Source: Tetrapyrgos nigripes
Lineage: Eukaryota > Basidiomycota > Agaricomycetes > Agaricales > Campanellaceae
Length of the DNA stretch: 64,000 bases
Direction: 5' to 3'
Assembly (NCBI GenBank): GCA_013368315.1
Contig: JAACJM010000048.1
Location: 1 to 64,000 of the forward strand
The position numbers and the translations under genes are program-made. Each line of letters opens with the position of its first letter. Within the stretch, counting starts at the first letter, position 1. Below the pieces are notes generated by a model that searched no databases, had not been told where the DNA came from, and saw only the letters and a list, made by a program, of their open reading frames with translations. This document shows, piece after piece, positions 1 through 11,100 of this stretch.

Positions 1-167
1 TATAAAATAATTTTACATCCCTTTCTGACAGTTTGAGCAACAAAGATGAAGTAAAGTAAGCTATCATAGGCAGCGGCAGCGAGGATAGGTCATGTAAGAC
101 GGAAAATCAAATATCCTCATTGCCTGGCCGTCCACTCCATCAGTGTACTCAGAAAAAAAAAACAGTA

Positions 168-486
168 ATGATTGACTCGGATGAGAAATCCCAGCGTACC
201 AAAAGGCCCAGAGTGATGGAAGGTAGCGATATCTTCATGTGTGTGTGCGGGGTGGTTGTCCAAGATGGAGAGAAGTCAACCGATGTTGCAGCTGGTTGCA
301 GCAACCGAGCAAAATGGGTGAGTACTATTACTGCCATTTTTGCGTCAGGAAACTCACCTTTGCGTTCCCAAATCATAGTACCATTGTATATGTGTGCAGC
401 TGGATGAGTTTGTGCTGTCTGGCTGGCTGTGCGAGGTTTGCAAGGCAGAGAGAGGTCGGTCTCAGAAACGAGGAAGGCGAAATTGA
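168..486 (+). pseudogene. PHD-like zinc-binding C-terminal remnant
   Basis: Two exons can be joined: 168-317 and 400-486, with a GTGAGT donor after 317 and a TGTGTGCAG acceptor before 400; both lengths are multiples of three. The product has a basic stretch (KSQRTKRPRV), then a CVCG pair, a CSN and finally WLCEVCK. This cysteine spacing resembles the atypical PHD-like finger found at the C-terminus of many basidiomycete repeat-associated proteins, but the usual Cys-x-Thr-x-Trp-Tyr-His block between CSN and the last CxxC is missing. I infer a truncated remnant of a transposon-borne or repeated gene. It ends just upstream of a terminal-like repeat at 511-605. Function is unknown and the exon join is my reading only. 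Confidence 0.35.
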
Positions 487-510
487 TGACGCATATATTA
501 CATAAGCTAC

Positions 511-605
511 CTTTTATGGAAGGTCGGTCGGTCGGTTGGTCTGCTCAAGGTCCTTAAAAAATTTTTCGAGGTTGTGTAATAAAATAAATTTTTCGGACCC
601 CCTTG
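511..605. repeat. Terminal-like AT-rich repeat motif, copy 1
   Basis: A GGTCGGTCGGTCG tract is followed by TTAAAAAATTTTT, then GTGTAATAAAATAAA and GACCCCCTTG. The same order of blocks recurs at 12538-12615, and a weaker relative (TGGTCGAGTGGTCGAGG then CTAAAAAATTTTGG) lies at 5043-5075. The recurrence suggests ends of an unrecognised repeat family. Confidence 0.45.
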
Positions 606-761
606 GTTCAGTGGTCACAGTGTCACACCCCTGAACCTACGAAACGGTACAGTATTCATACTTATTCTTCTATTTAGTCTTACTTACGCAACATACAGCG
701 AAGTCTTTTGTATTAGACTCCGAAGAGAAAACCTCAAGTCCTACACAAGAAGGCTCATAAA
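606..761. other. Intergenic, nothing recognised
   Basis: No gene, RNA or repeat was recognised between the terminal-like motif and the minisatellite. Confidence 0.4.
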
Positions 762-1019
762 GCAAATGATTAACAAGGTCACAAGCCAGAGAGCCAGAGG
801 GCCAGATGGTGGCTGTGTGGATGCAGAACGTACAAACAGAAAGCAAATAAAAATGGTCAATTAACAAGGCCACAAAAGCCTGGTGGCTGTGTGACGCAGA
901 ATGTACAAACAGAAAGCAAACAAAAAATGTTTGATTAACAAGGCCAAAAGCCAGAGAGGCAGATGGAGGCTGTGTGGATGCGGAACGTACAAACAGATAG
1001 CAAACAAAAATGGTCGATT
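762..1019. repeat. Minisatellite array, left part (about 80 bp units)
   Basis: About three imperfect units begin near 762, 854 and 929. Each contains GATTAACAAGGCC, then GGCTGTGTGGATGC, then GTACAAACAGAAAGCAAA. The array continues at 4634 beyond the Harbinger element, so that element inserted inside it. The unit lengths vary by small internal deletions. Confidence 0.75.
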
Positions 1020-1125
1020 AGGGAGTATTAGCAACACGTCAGAAAACTAAGCGCGTCAGATTTTAGCCAAGTTTTGGCTGGAATTAAATAAGCGACCAGT
1101 CAGAATAAATCTCTCATTGACATCA

Positions 1126-2317
1126 ATGGATCCTGGTCAGTTGAGCGCAAACCAGGCCATAACTCTGAAAGCCCTGGTAGACAGGCCATTAGAATCCAAT
1201 TATGAACCAATAGACTTCTTCTCACTACTCTTTGACGATGGTGATGACAACGAAGACAGTCATTTAATCCTCTGTTCCATCAATCAGCTCTAAACCACGT
1301 CCAACACCCTCCGGTGACCGGATAACTTGGGAATGGCTGTCCTCTATTGACGAGGAGGAGTGCATCTGGCGCTTCCACTTTTCTCAGACTCAGCTTATGA
1401 GGCTCGTGAAGGCATTGGACATTCCAGATCCATTCATCACCATATCTCGTTCCAGATTCAGTTCTGTCAAGGCTTTATGCCTTCTTCTGGCCCACCTCCA
1501 TACTGCCGGCGATGAGCACAAACTGTGTATCCAGTATGATCGGTCACAGGGTGCAATCTCAGAAGTCTTCAACGAGTTTCTCCGGTACCTTGATGAGACA
1601 TGGCACCATCTTCTTGACTACGACAAGGAGCATCTGTTGTCCCCTTCCAACCTCGAGATATATGCTGAGGCAATTCACCAACGAGGCGCGCCCACTCCCT
1701 TCGTCTTTGGATTCCTTGATTGCACAATCAGGCACATTTGTTCCCCTGGTTTCGGATTTCAGCAGGCCGTGTACAACGGGTATAAAAAGAAGCACGCGCT
1801 GAAGTACCAGGCTCTTAAACTCCCCAACGGGCTCATTGGACATCTTCACAGACCAGTAGAGGGCTGATGAAATGATAATTACCTTCTATCCGACTCAGGC
1901 CTACTCGAGAACCTGAATGCATATGCCCTCCGCCCAAACATTCCAGCAGATGCTCCTCGACACGAACACCATTTCCAGATATTTGGTGATCCAGCTTATG
2001 GACTCAGCCCTGTCCTTCTCAGTCCATTTTCAGGTGCTGCTCAGTGCACAGTAGCACAGCAAGAATGGAATACAGCCATGTCATCAGTACGGATGGAAGT
2101 AGAGCATGGTTTTGCCCAGGTCACTCAGCTTTGGCCATTTATCAATGCATGGTGGAAGCATAAGCTTTTCAAGAGTCCTATTGGAAGGTACTATAGGGTT
2201 GCAGTCCTGTTGACCAACGCACACAGCTGCCTGATGCCAAACCAGACAGCTCAGTCATTCGAGTGCCAGCCACCAGCTTTAGAACAATACTTTTACATCG
2301 TAGATGACGATGAATAG
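1126..2317 (+). pseudogene. PIF/Harbinger DDE transposase, inactivated
   Basis: The frame from about 1280 to 2317 encodes a DDE_Tnp_4-type transposase. Visible blocks are GFLDCTIR (first catalytic Asp), YNGYKKKHALKYQAL, LLSDSGLLENL, GDPAYGLS and RMEVEHGFAQV, with a VLLTNAHSCL ending typical of Harbinger transposases. Two adjacent TGA stops at 1865-1870 interrupt the frame just where the family has a Gly-Arg-Arg/Lys-His/Asn-Asp block; the following codons read N-D, so the stops probably replace two CGA arginine codons. An upstream ATG at 1126 opens 54 codons ending in TAA in another frame, so an intron or a frameshift lies near 1270-1290. Alternative: a very short intron over the stops, but no good splice sites are seen. 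Confidence 0.8.
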
Positions 2318-2563
2318 ATCTATTGTGTACTATGTAACTAATAAAAGACTATGATACTGGAATAGACTGAAGTAACAAGACTATACGACAACTAAAGAAT
2401 ATATGTATGCACAGATAAGTAGAGTACAGTCCTCAGAGCAGTCATAAGTTGTCATAAAATGTCGTTAACGGTCATGAACGGTCATGAACATCAGAGTAGG
2501 AAAGTATGGAGCAGGTCGTTGAAGTCATCAAAGGCAATGTATATCAATGTAAGGAATGGAAGT

Positions 2564-3753
2564 TTAATCATCCTGGTGAGCTTGACCCTGTTGGATGAAT
2601 GCAGCAAGGACATCAAGCTGTCGAGACTGCAGCTGCAGTTGCTGAGCCTGGAGATCTAGCTGTCGTTCAGTGCGTTCACCTTGCTGAGTGAGGAAGTCTG
2701 CAACGACATTGTTATGTTCTCGGTGAGACTGTTGACCCTCACGGATTGCATCAAGGGCTTCAGCAGAGTCTAGCTGCAAGTGTCGACGCTTACGTGGGGG
2801 CTCAGCAGGCTCATCATTGTCGTGTGTTGGAGTGGAAGGTGGAGAAGAGGATGCAGCAGCGGAGGAAGAGGCGGAGGAAGAGGATGTGTTGGCTGGGTCT
2901 GAGGAAGTCTTCGATTTCGTCTTCGCCTTCATCCTGGCCTTCACGTTCTTCATTGGGCGAGACTGCATTGAGAGCTCACGAATGAGCTCTCCTTGCTCAC
3001 GTTCATCGTCTCGTTTCTAATAACCAAGAGAGATAAACAAAGAGATGAAATGAGAGTATAACAAGACTCACTTTCTTTGCAGTCTCCTTCTCGTCGTCTG
3101 ATTTCTTGATTGCGTCGTCGTAATCTTTCTCAATCCTTTCCAACAAAGATGCAATTGCAATTTGATTCTGCTGTGTACACAGTGCGGTGGCTATCACTCT
3201 GACGGCTTTGCTTTTACTCTCCAGGTCCTAAAGTATCAATGAGTTATGCCAAAACTGGACAGAATGGGAGACAAACCTTTTTGTAATCAACGAGAGCCTC
3301 TGCCTTCTGCTGAATGGTGTCAGGGGTTGTCTCCGCCTTCAATCCCTCTTTTCCTGCAGCGCTCAACACTTGTTTCCAGGTGTCAGCCTTGTGACCATGT
3401 TTCGCATACCACGGCTGCACAGTCACCAATGCTCGTGCAAGAGCAATCAGAGCCTGCACATCAAACTTCTTTGTACCTGGAGCCGGCCTCTTAGTACTCG
3501 ATTTAGTGGAAGTGGAAGTCATTGAGTCGTTTGCAGCCCTGGTTGTGGCTATATTGGCGTTGTTGGTAGAGGAGAGTGGACCAGAGTGTGGACCAGGTGG
3601 TGCTGCAGGTGGAATGGAGGAAAGAAGTGCTGAGACTCCTGGCAATGTGACTGCGAGTGTAGGAGCAGGAACGGACGGTGCAGAGGCAGGAATGGACAGT
3701 GCAGAGGCAGGAACAGATGGTGCAGAGGCAGGTGCAGGTGCGGAGGGTATCAT
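2564..3753 (-). CDS. Harbinger accessory protein (Myb/SANT-like)
   Basis: This is the second gene of the element, read from three exons on the minus strand. Exon A ends near 3280 in VDYKK, exon B covers about 3230-3072 (DLESKSK to KETAKK), and exon C runs from about 3017 to the stop at 2564. A low-complexity Pro/Ala/Ser head is followed by a trihelix/SANT-like domain (FDVQALIALARALVTVQPW ... TWKQVLSAAGKEG), then a basic segment and a Gln-rich coiled tail. In known PIF/Harbinger elements such a protein carries the transposase into the nucleus and binds the ends. The same frame is open upstream to 4224 but separated by two TGA codons at 3772-3774 and 3778-3780, so the true start is uncertain: either ATG at 3753, or a longer gene that has decayed. 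Confidence 0.6.
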
Positions 3754-4633
3754 CGATGCAATTGGGGGCAATCAGTTTCACAGTCTGTGGGGCATCAAAG
3801 GGGGTTCAGGAACGGCCATCATGGTATGGATTGGCAGAAGTGTTGTGATTGGAGATCGGAGGGTATAAGTATGAAGAAGTGGATGCATAACGTTGGGCTG
3901 ATGCGTAACGTTGGACTGATCCATCTCGCCAAGATCATGAATCAATTTACGAAGTTTGTAACATCTGTCCTGAGCCTTGATGTCGGCAAAGATCTGATCA
4001 ACTTCCTCGATGGATCGGTCGAGTCCCTCGAACAAGGCGTCGGTTTCATTGAGTGGTTGTTGAGGTGGAGGGGTAAGGCCACCGTCAGAAGAAGTGTTGT
4101 CAAGGGAAGGACAGACTGGAGAGTAAGGACACACAGGTAAAGATGACCTGGCGTAACTAGGGAGCATATAAATACAAGGAGGAAAATGGATTTTAGGATG
4201 TACAACCACAAACCTTTTAAACACTCCAGTGGGTCAACTCTTCAGGTTCCAGAATCAGACATGAGGCGCAAAGAGGGCACACGAGGCGACAGGGATGGCT
4301 TTAGCTTTAAGGATTGTATGGAGGGGTAGTGGAGTGGGTGAAAATGGAGGGACCTCAAACAAAAATAGTCTGACATGAGGCCGTTCAGTGAGTGGAGACT
4401 TGAATTAGTGTCAGGGTCATTATGCCAGGTGTTGGGCACAGCACACAGAGTGGAATGGACAAGTGGGACCAATGCGGGAGGCGACGACGCAACGATGAGG
4501 ATAAGAGGAAACCACTACAGTGGTGGGAACATTTTCACGCAGTCAGAATTTAGCCAAGTGTGAACTGGGTGTCAGAACCTAGCCGAGGTTTCACTGAAAA
4601 AAAACATTTTCTGACGTGTTGCTAATACTCCCT

Positions 4634-4826
4634 ATTAACGAGGCCACAAAAGCCAGAGGAGCAGATGGAGGTGGCTGTGTGACGCGGAGCATACAAACAG
4701 AAAGCAAACAAAAATGTTTGATTAACGAGGCCAAAAGCCAGAGAGGCAGATGGTGGCTGTGTGGACATGGAATGTACAAAGTGAACCAAACAAAAATGTT
4801 CGATTAACGCGGCCAAAAATCTGAGG
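4634..4826. repeat. Minisatellite array, right part
   Basis: Continuation of the array at 762-1019: units start near 4634, 4718 and 4800 with the same GATTAACGAGGCC, GGCTGTGTG and ACAAACAGAAAGCAAAC blocks. The last unit is truncated. Confidence 0.75.
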
Positions 4827-5607
4827 TATAAGACTCCTCCTCATTTCATTCGGACTCGTAACTTGACTATGATATTGGTCAAGTGAATTTGATTTTCTTT
4901 CTACAGCTTGTTTTGAAAACTTCTATGTGAGTGGGTTCCGTGCTAACAGAACACTCTCAAACGCAGCCATACTATCCCCATCTTGACGATGTTGGTGCAA
5001 GGGGTGTCCGGGAATGCGGACCAGCACACTCCGGAGGTCAGTTGGTCGAGTGGTCGAGGCCACTAAAAAATTTTGGTGACTCAAAAATTTTCAAGGCTTT
5101 GAGGAGGAAATATGGGCAATTTTGAGTATTCTCAATGTTATAGTGATTTCTTTTGGACTTATGTCTAGTTTCCGAATACATCTCATTTAAGTACACATAT
5201 CCGGTCACCTATCCGCTTGACAGATATTTTGGTATTTTTGGCATGCAGGGACAACCACAACGTCATGCCAATGTGTCGACCCGCTTTCACTACCACCATA
5301 CCTAATTATCAGCTTTTCGATAGGGCGTAGTCAAGGAACGAGGGAAGTATTAGGCCAACACAGGGAAACAGCGACGCCCCTGAATTTCCCTGGCATTGTG
5401 ATCAAAACCTTGACCCCTATTCAGGCGTAACCGCACTGTGCCCTCATAGGTCTTTGCTGGGTCAGGTAAAAATCCACGCTGCGTGAGGTGTGTTGAATTT
5501 TACGTTCGGTGTAGGTGAGTGAAAAGACTTCGGAGCAACAAGTAAAATTCAGATAGGCAGGGAACCTGTTGCAAGCGCACGAGGTTCCCAATTCATACAT
5601 AACAGTA
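4827..5607. other. Intergenic, no gene recognised
   Basis: Only short unrelated open frames occur. A weak relative of the 511-605 motif lies at 5043-5075. Nothing else was recognised. Confidence 0.4.
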
Positions 5608-5609
5608 TA

Positions 5610-7236
5610 CAGTGGGTCAAAAAATTGTCCACATGTTTCGCATTTTTGGAAAGATTGCCAATTTAAGCAATACTGAGTAGAGATATTAAAATTTGGTCAG
5701 TGATGGGCAGAAAGCCCTTGATAAACGCTACAATATTCTGTCTGTTTTGTCTTATTTGGCTTAAAACTCATGGAGATATGACTGATTTAAAATGGTATGT
5801 CATTTGGACAATTTTTTGACATGCAAGTGAAAATACAGAAAGTGCTAGCTCAGTACTTGGTATGCCCTCCTTTGGCCTTCAACACAGCCTCAATCCTTCT
5901 AGGCATGCTCCTGATCAATTTCTGACAATCTTCTTCTGTGATTTCATCCCACTTTTCAGCTGCTCTGTCCCATATTTCCCAAACTCCAGAGGGTGCTGTG
6001 TCATATCCATTGAGCTTGTGTTTGAGGGTTGTCCAGAGGTGTTCAATGGGGTTCAGGTCAGGAGATTGAGCAGGCCAGCTCATGCAATGGATGTTGTTGT
6101 CTTCAAACCACTTGGTGGCCAGTTTTGACTTGTGTTTAGGATCATTGTCTTGCTGAAAAATGGCCACCTCTGGATCAACACCCAAAATATCCATGCTCTC
6201 CAGAAGGTTGTTCTCCAAAATGTCCACATACTGCTCTGCATTCATCCTGCCCTCCACCTCTGCCATGTTTCCAACTCCTTCCCACCCCATACATCCCCAC
6301 ACCATGATATTTCCTCCTCCAAATTTGACTGTTTCCACCACATTTCTCTCTCCCAAGGATTCACCCTTCCTCCCCCACACATACTGCTGTCCATCTGACC
6401 CATATCGATTGATTTTAGTCTCATCTGACCAAATAACCCTTTTCCAGTCATCCACAGTCCAGTTTCTGTACTTCTGTGCAAAGTTTAAACGAGCCTTCCT
6501 GTGAGCTGCAGTGAGTTTGGGCTTCTTCTTCGTTTTAGATGTGTCCACATCATGCCTGAGAAGGGAATTTCGAATGGTTTGGGTGGAGACAGGTTGGTCA
6601 AGGAGGGGATTGATGTTTCTGGCCACTTCTGTAGCATTTTCAGCTTTGCCAGTGTTGATTTGTTGGATAGCAGCACGTTCATCAGTGGTAGACAGCTTTC
6701 TAGGACGCCCTGCTTGATGGTTCTCCTTGTCAGGATACATCTCTTTGGCCAGAGAAGCAATCTTTGACTTGGATACCCCAGTTTTAGCAGAGATTTCCCT
6801 GGATGAAGCAGAAGTTTGAAGGAGAGAGAGGATATTGTCTTTCTGGGTGGATGTGATGGGTCTCATGATTTGATGAGGGCTATAGAACAACTGGATGCCC
6901 TTATATATGGTCCAGCTGGCAGCTATGATATCATTATGATGTAGCCATTGCATCATTGTACAACTCCACTTATGATGTCATCTATGAGACATCACATAGT
7001 TACAATACTGATTTTGAAGTGGCAACTCAAAAAATTGTCCAAATGACATACCATTTTAAATCAATCATATCTCCATGAGTTTTGAGCCAAATAGGACAAA
7101 TAAAACAGATTATTGTAGCTCTTATCAAGGGCGTTCTGCCCATCACTGACCACATTTCAATATCTCTACTCGGTATTGCTTAAATTGGCAATCTTTCCAA
7201 AAATGCGAAACATGTGGACAATTTTTTGACCCACTG
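5610..7236. mobile_element. Tc1/mariner transposon with long TIRs
   Basis: The element is 1,627 bp and starts and ends CAGTGGGTCAAAAAATTG. The terminal inverted repeats are about 210 bp each (5610-5819 and 7027-7236), with few mismatches. The target duplication is TA (5608-5609 and 7237-7238). A single transposase gene on the minus strand fills the space between the repeats. Intact ends and an open transposase suggest a young, possibly active copy. Confidence 0.9.
5850..6866 (-). CDS. Tc1/mariner transposase (DD34E)
   Basis: This intronless gene encodes a cut-and-paste transposase. From the chosen ATG at 6866 it has 338 codons; an in-frame ATG at 6956 would add 30 residues with no family similarity. 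An N-terminal helix-turn-helix (SREISAKTGVSKSKIASLA) is followed by a GRPRKLS linker and a second HTH. The catalytic triad is visible: Asp in VIWSDETK, Asp in FQQDNDPKH and Glu in DLNPIEHLW. The last two are separated by 34 residues, which places it in the DD34E (Tc1) group. No stop or frameshift is seen, so the enzyme may be functional. Confidence 0.92.
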   Translation of the reverse strand: MRPITSTQKDNILSLLQTSASSREISAKTGVSKSKIASLAKEMYPDKENHQAGRPRKLSTTDERAAIQQINTGKAENATEVARNINPLLDQPVSTQTIRNSLLRHDVDTSKTKKKPKLTAAHRKARLNFAQKYRNWTVDDWKRVIWSDETKINRYGSDGQQYVWGRKGESLGERNVVETVKFGGGNIMVWGCMGWEGVGNMAEVEGRMNAEQYVDILENNLLESMDILGVDPEVAIFQQDNDPKHKSKLATKWFEDNNIHCMSWPAQSPDLNPIEHLWTTLKHKLNGYDTAPSGVWEIWDRAAEKWDEITEEDCQKLIRSMPRRIEAVLKAKGGHTKY

Positions 7237-7238
7237 TA

Positions 7239-8158
7239 TATCTAGCTAAATAGGGGTTTTCGCTGTCAATCATATTTACAATTAATATATCGAACTCGTT
7301 AACGGAGGTGTCGATGCATTTCCGAGCTTCCGAGCTCATCAGCGGAAACCCAAAATCCAACAAGGTGTGGCCCCACTGCACCAACATCGTGCAAGATCTT
7401 GCAAGTCAGAGAAAACACAGATAAAATGCAATCAAGCAAGAAACAAGGGAGAGGAGGTGGGTAGCGCAAATATTGAATGGGAAAAGACTGAGAGAATGTA
7501 AGAAGACGAGTGGTGGAAGGGAAGAAAGGGTAGGCACTCGTCTTCGGAGCTGATGCTGTGGCGTGTAGCGCGCGGATCAAAATGGAGCGGATAAAACGTG
7601 AAGGGGGGAAATAAGAAACAATATAACAGAGACATAGGCAGATGACATATGGGCGTGAAGCAAAAGAGAAAGGAGGAGTGCAGAAGAATAGACTACTAAA
7701 ACCACGTACTGCAATAATTAGACTGTTGTAAAATCAAAGACTTTAAAAAACGATTAAACCGAGCTTCCGTTGGAGTAGGGGAGTAAGGATAGGAGTCCTT
7801 TGTTTGTACATGTTTGTCATGAGCATCTAACTATATACCACATGTAGTAGATAGAGACAGATAGAACCGAACGGCGAGGTGACCGAGCATTGGTATCCTC
7901 TAGGCCGTCTCCACCGTGCCATCCCTAACTTGCGGCAGCAACAACGACGGCACAACTACAGCGAGTACGCTTTTTTCAACCCCTCTCTCCATCTATAACA
8001 GCACCCTTATTCGCAGCAAGGGGCCTCGTAATTTGCCCTGCGAAGCAGTGGCCCTTACCCCAGTCAAGAGGCGGTGGTAGTGAGTCGTGACTCGACTGCA
8101 ATCTGACGTGTGGCTGCTTAGTCATGTGACCACCTTCCATATATGGCAGGAGCGCTCG
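7239..8158. other. Spacer between mariner and hAT-1
   Basis: About 0.9 kb with no convincing gene. The last bases (CGGTCGGTCG) belong to the repeat motif into which hAT-1 inserted; its other side continues at 12538. Confidence 0.4.
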
Positions 8159-8166
8159 GTCGGTCG

Positions 8167-11100
8167 TAGTGTTGCCGTGAGGCGAGTTCGAGCTCAACCC
8201 GAGCTGTCGGTTAAATTGACCCGGGTTGAGCTCGGGTCGACTCGAGCTGCCCAGCAACCCTAATATATTAGGAAGAACACTTTCCCATGTACCATTAGAG
8301 GCGTAATCCTACATTCATGTACTGCTAGCTCAATCTAATTATTATACTACATGTTGTCAGAGTGATGGATGAGTCTGGCCAAGTCAGCAAACTGGCCTTG
8401 CAACAACATCTCACGAAATGGTTCATCCATTGAGACCCCTATTGCCTCCTCCAAGTTCACTGTTACTTCCTCCTCCGTCTCCTCCATCTCAGAGGATTTT
8501 GCGACCCAGCTCTTTGTGAAATCAAGCCGATCATCGTGGTATATAGCCTTGAGAATTTGCAGTACCTCCATCATGATAGGCGATAAACGAGACCGGTGAT
8601 CTGTATCGGTTTGCTTACTACTTGAGAACGCTCGCTCACATGGAACTGCTGACGCTTGGACAGGTAATACATCAAGAGCAAGACGAAATAGTGTTGGGAA
8701 TTTGGTCTGTAGCTGATCCTAGAGGACAGTAAGTATCTGATGACATGTATCAGCAAAATAAGTCACTTACATTGTCCCAATATTTTATAAGATCTTTGAC
8801 TTCACTTCGAGGTACAATACCAGCTGCAATCCAGTTCTGTAACTCCTCTTTCACTATGACTTCATCTCCTAGAATGGCTTGATTCTCGCGCTCTTCATCA
8901 GAAAGTGTGTCATGCGGCGACACATCTACATCAAGTTCCGACTCGAGTGAATCAAGTTCATTTTCCGAGTTTGTAGATGTGTCTGCATCAGTGCTGAGGG
9001 AGCTGAGGGAGTGGGTATGGGTGAGTGAATCTAAAGATTTTGTAAATGCATCAAGATTTGCGAGACCAACGCTTTGAGCATATGCAGCATTGGATCCGTT
9101 GTGATGATTTCTGGTGTCTGATGCAGGACGCGATGTTGATGCGCCCAAGGCAGCCTTCTCAGCATCATGCCGAAGAGCAGTTTGGTGTTCCCGTAGCTGT
9201 AGAATAGCTTGTCAATGACTGATGATCTTTCTACCAGAAGGGAAGTTTTACTTACCACTTCGATAAGTGCCGATTTTGCTTTTCCTGAATCTTCTGCGCT
9301 CCATTGACTTTCAATCCATGTAAGCTTGCAAGTTGGATTGATAGCTCATGAGGCATAATTAGACAATGACTGGTGCAAAAAAATAATAAGAGACTTACCC
9401 ATTGCAAAAGCATACTCATGTGTTGCACGACTCTTTCCAACATATTCATAGATTTTCTGTAGCGAAGATTCAATCATGTGGGAAAGGTAGGGAAGCTTGG
9501 TCTGAATCTTCTTGAGGTTGGAAGTTAATTGCTCGTACAATGGCAGGACGATGGCAAGAGTTGGGGTCTTTTCAGCAGACACAAGTTGTTGAATCATATG
9601 GAAAGAATGGAGGACAATCCGTATATCATTCAATACTGACAATTCCCAATCCGAAAGAAGAAGATCCTTTATCTCTTCGTTACCAGGCTGCAGGGCAAAT
9701 TTCTTGACCGACTAGAATTACAATGAATCAATGATCAGTGAAAAGCTAGTAGTAAGTGCAATCAATTTGTAAACGTACTGGATATAATTCCAAAAGACGG
9801 TCAACCATCAAGTAGATTGATGACCACCGTGTATCTACATCCCGGAGAAGGACAACGACTCGAGTATCAGATGAAGCTCCTGTACCTTGCAGATGTGGAT
9901 TGGCAGCTTGAAATGCCGCTTCTGCTTCTCGCAACTTGTCAATCAAAATTTGACGCAGGCCGTCTCGACGCTTGCCAGAAGCACGACAAGCATTGACCAG
10001 CTTCCGGACACAGGAAATAACATCTTTTTCCAGAGCAGCAAGGTACTCGGCAGGGATTCGGATTTTTGGTGCCGGTGGATTCTGTTCATAGATTTCATCA
10101 CTAGTCACGCCATCATCATCGTCCAATTCAAAGACATTGAGACGTGCGAGACCAGTCTTGACAGCAATATTGATGACATGAGGAAAGCATCTACCATTCA
10201 ACATTGAGCAGACAGTCAGATCCAGGACTAACAAGTAGTACGTACCGAATGCGATTCCCTTTAGCATGAAACTTTACACCATGAAGACGGAGCTTTCGTT
10301 GCAGAGCCTCCATCATCGTGTTGTTATTTGAGGCATTATCAAGAGTGACCATTGCAATCTAATTCCAAGATCAGCATGAATTAATTTGATTGGAAACAAA
10401 AGCGGGACTCACTCGATTTGCAATCCCATACTCATCCAGCACGCCAAGGAAGTGTGTCGCCATGCTCTCTCCATCGTGACTTCCTTGAACATGCCGGAAT
10501 GCGATAAGACAAGACTTCAAGATCAGATGGCCATGTTCACGAATAATATAATGTGCTGTGATTGCCATGTAGCCTTGAAGATTTCCACGAGACCACATAT
10601 CTGACGTGAAAGAAATCCGGCCAAGTGAACGCTGCAAGAATCAGACAATATGCATGTCAGTTGAGATGTAATGCACAGATCAGATTACTTACATTCATTT
10701 CCTCTCGAGTATTCTTGAAACAAGTCTCGAATTGTCCAAAAATCAACTCCAGCAGATGCGTTCGATGAGGGATAGCCCCATCTTTGAGATCGACCCCAAT
10801 ATACTCGAGGACGTCTCGAAACTCCTGGCACTCAACAACATTGATAGACTATCATAGTAAAAAATTAGATCTTGACATAATTACAATGAATCGAACAGAT
10901 TAAACACACCTGATCATCAACGACAATCCAGCGTATTAAAAGACTCAAGAAGCGTTCAGAATTGAATGGCTCCCCCGGTTTACGACGTGCAGAGGGGCGG
11001 TCTGTTGCATTCATCAAATCTGCGCCTTTAAGCCCAAGCGTTTTAACGGCGTCCTCGAATTTCTCCGAATGTTTGGTCGTGAGATGGTTCCGAATATTTT

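Larger units (their letters stand above)
1020..4633. mobile_element. PIF/Harbinger DNA transposon
   Basis: The ends are inverted repeats that start AGGGAGTATTAGCAACACGT (1020 onward) and match the reverse complement of 4608-4633. The 3 bp target duplication reads ATT at 1017-1019 and 4634-4636 (or TTA if the end is placed one base further in), as expected for this superfamily. The element carries the two genes typical of PIF/Harbinger: a DDE transposase (plus strand) and a Myb/SANT-like protein (minus strand), arranged convergently. It interrupts a minisatellite unit cleanly, so the empty site can be read as CGATTAACGAGG. The transposase is broken, so this copy is not autonomous. Confidence 0.85.

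Noticed and set aside
6242..6760. Other open frames over the mariner transposase
   Set aside because: They lie in other frames of the conserved DD34E gene.
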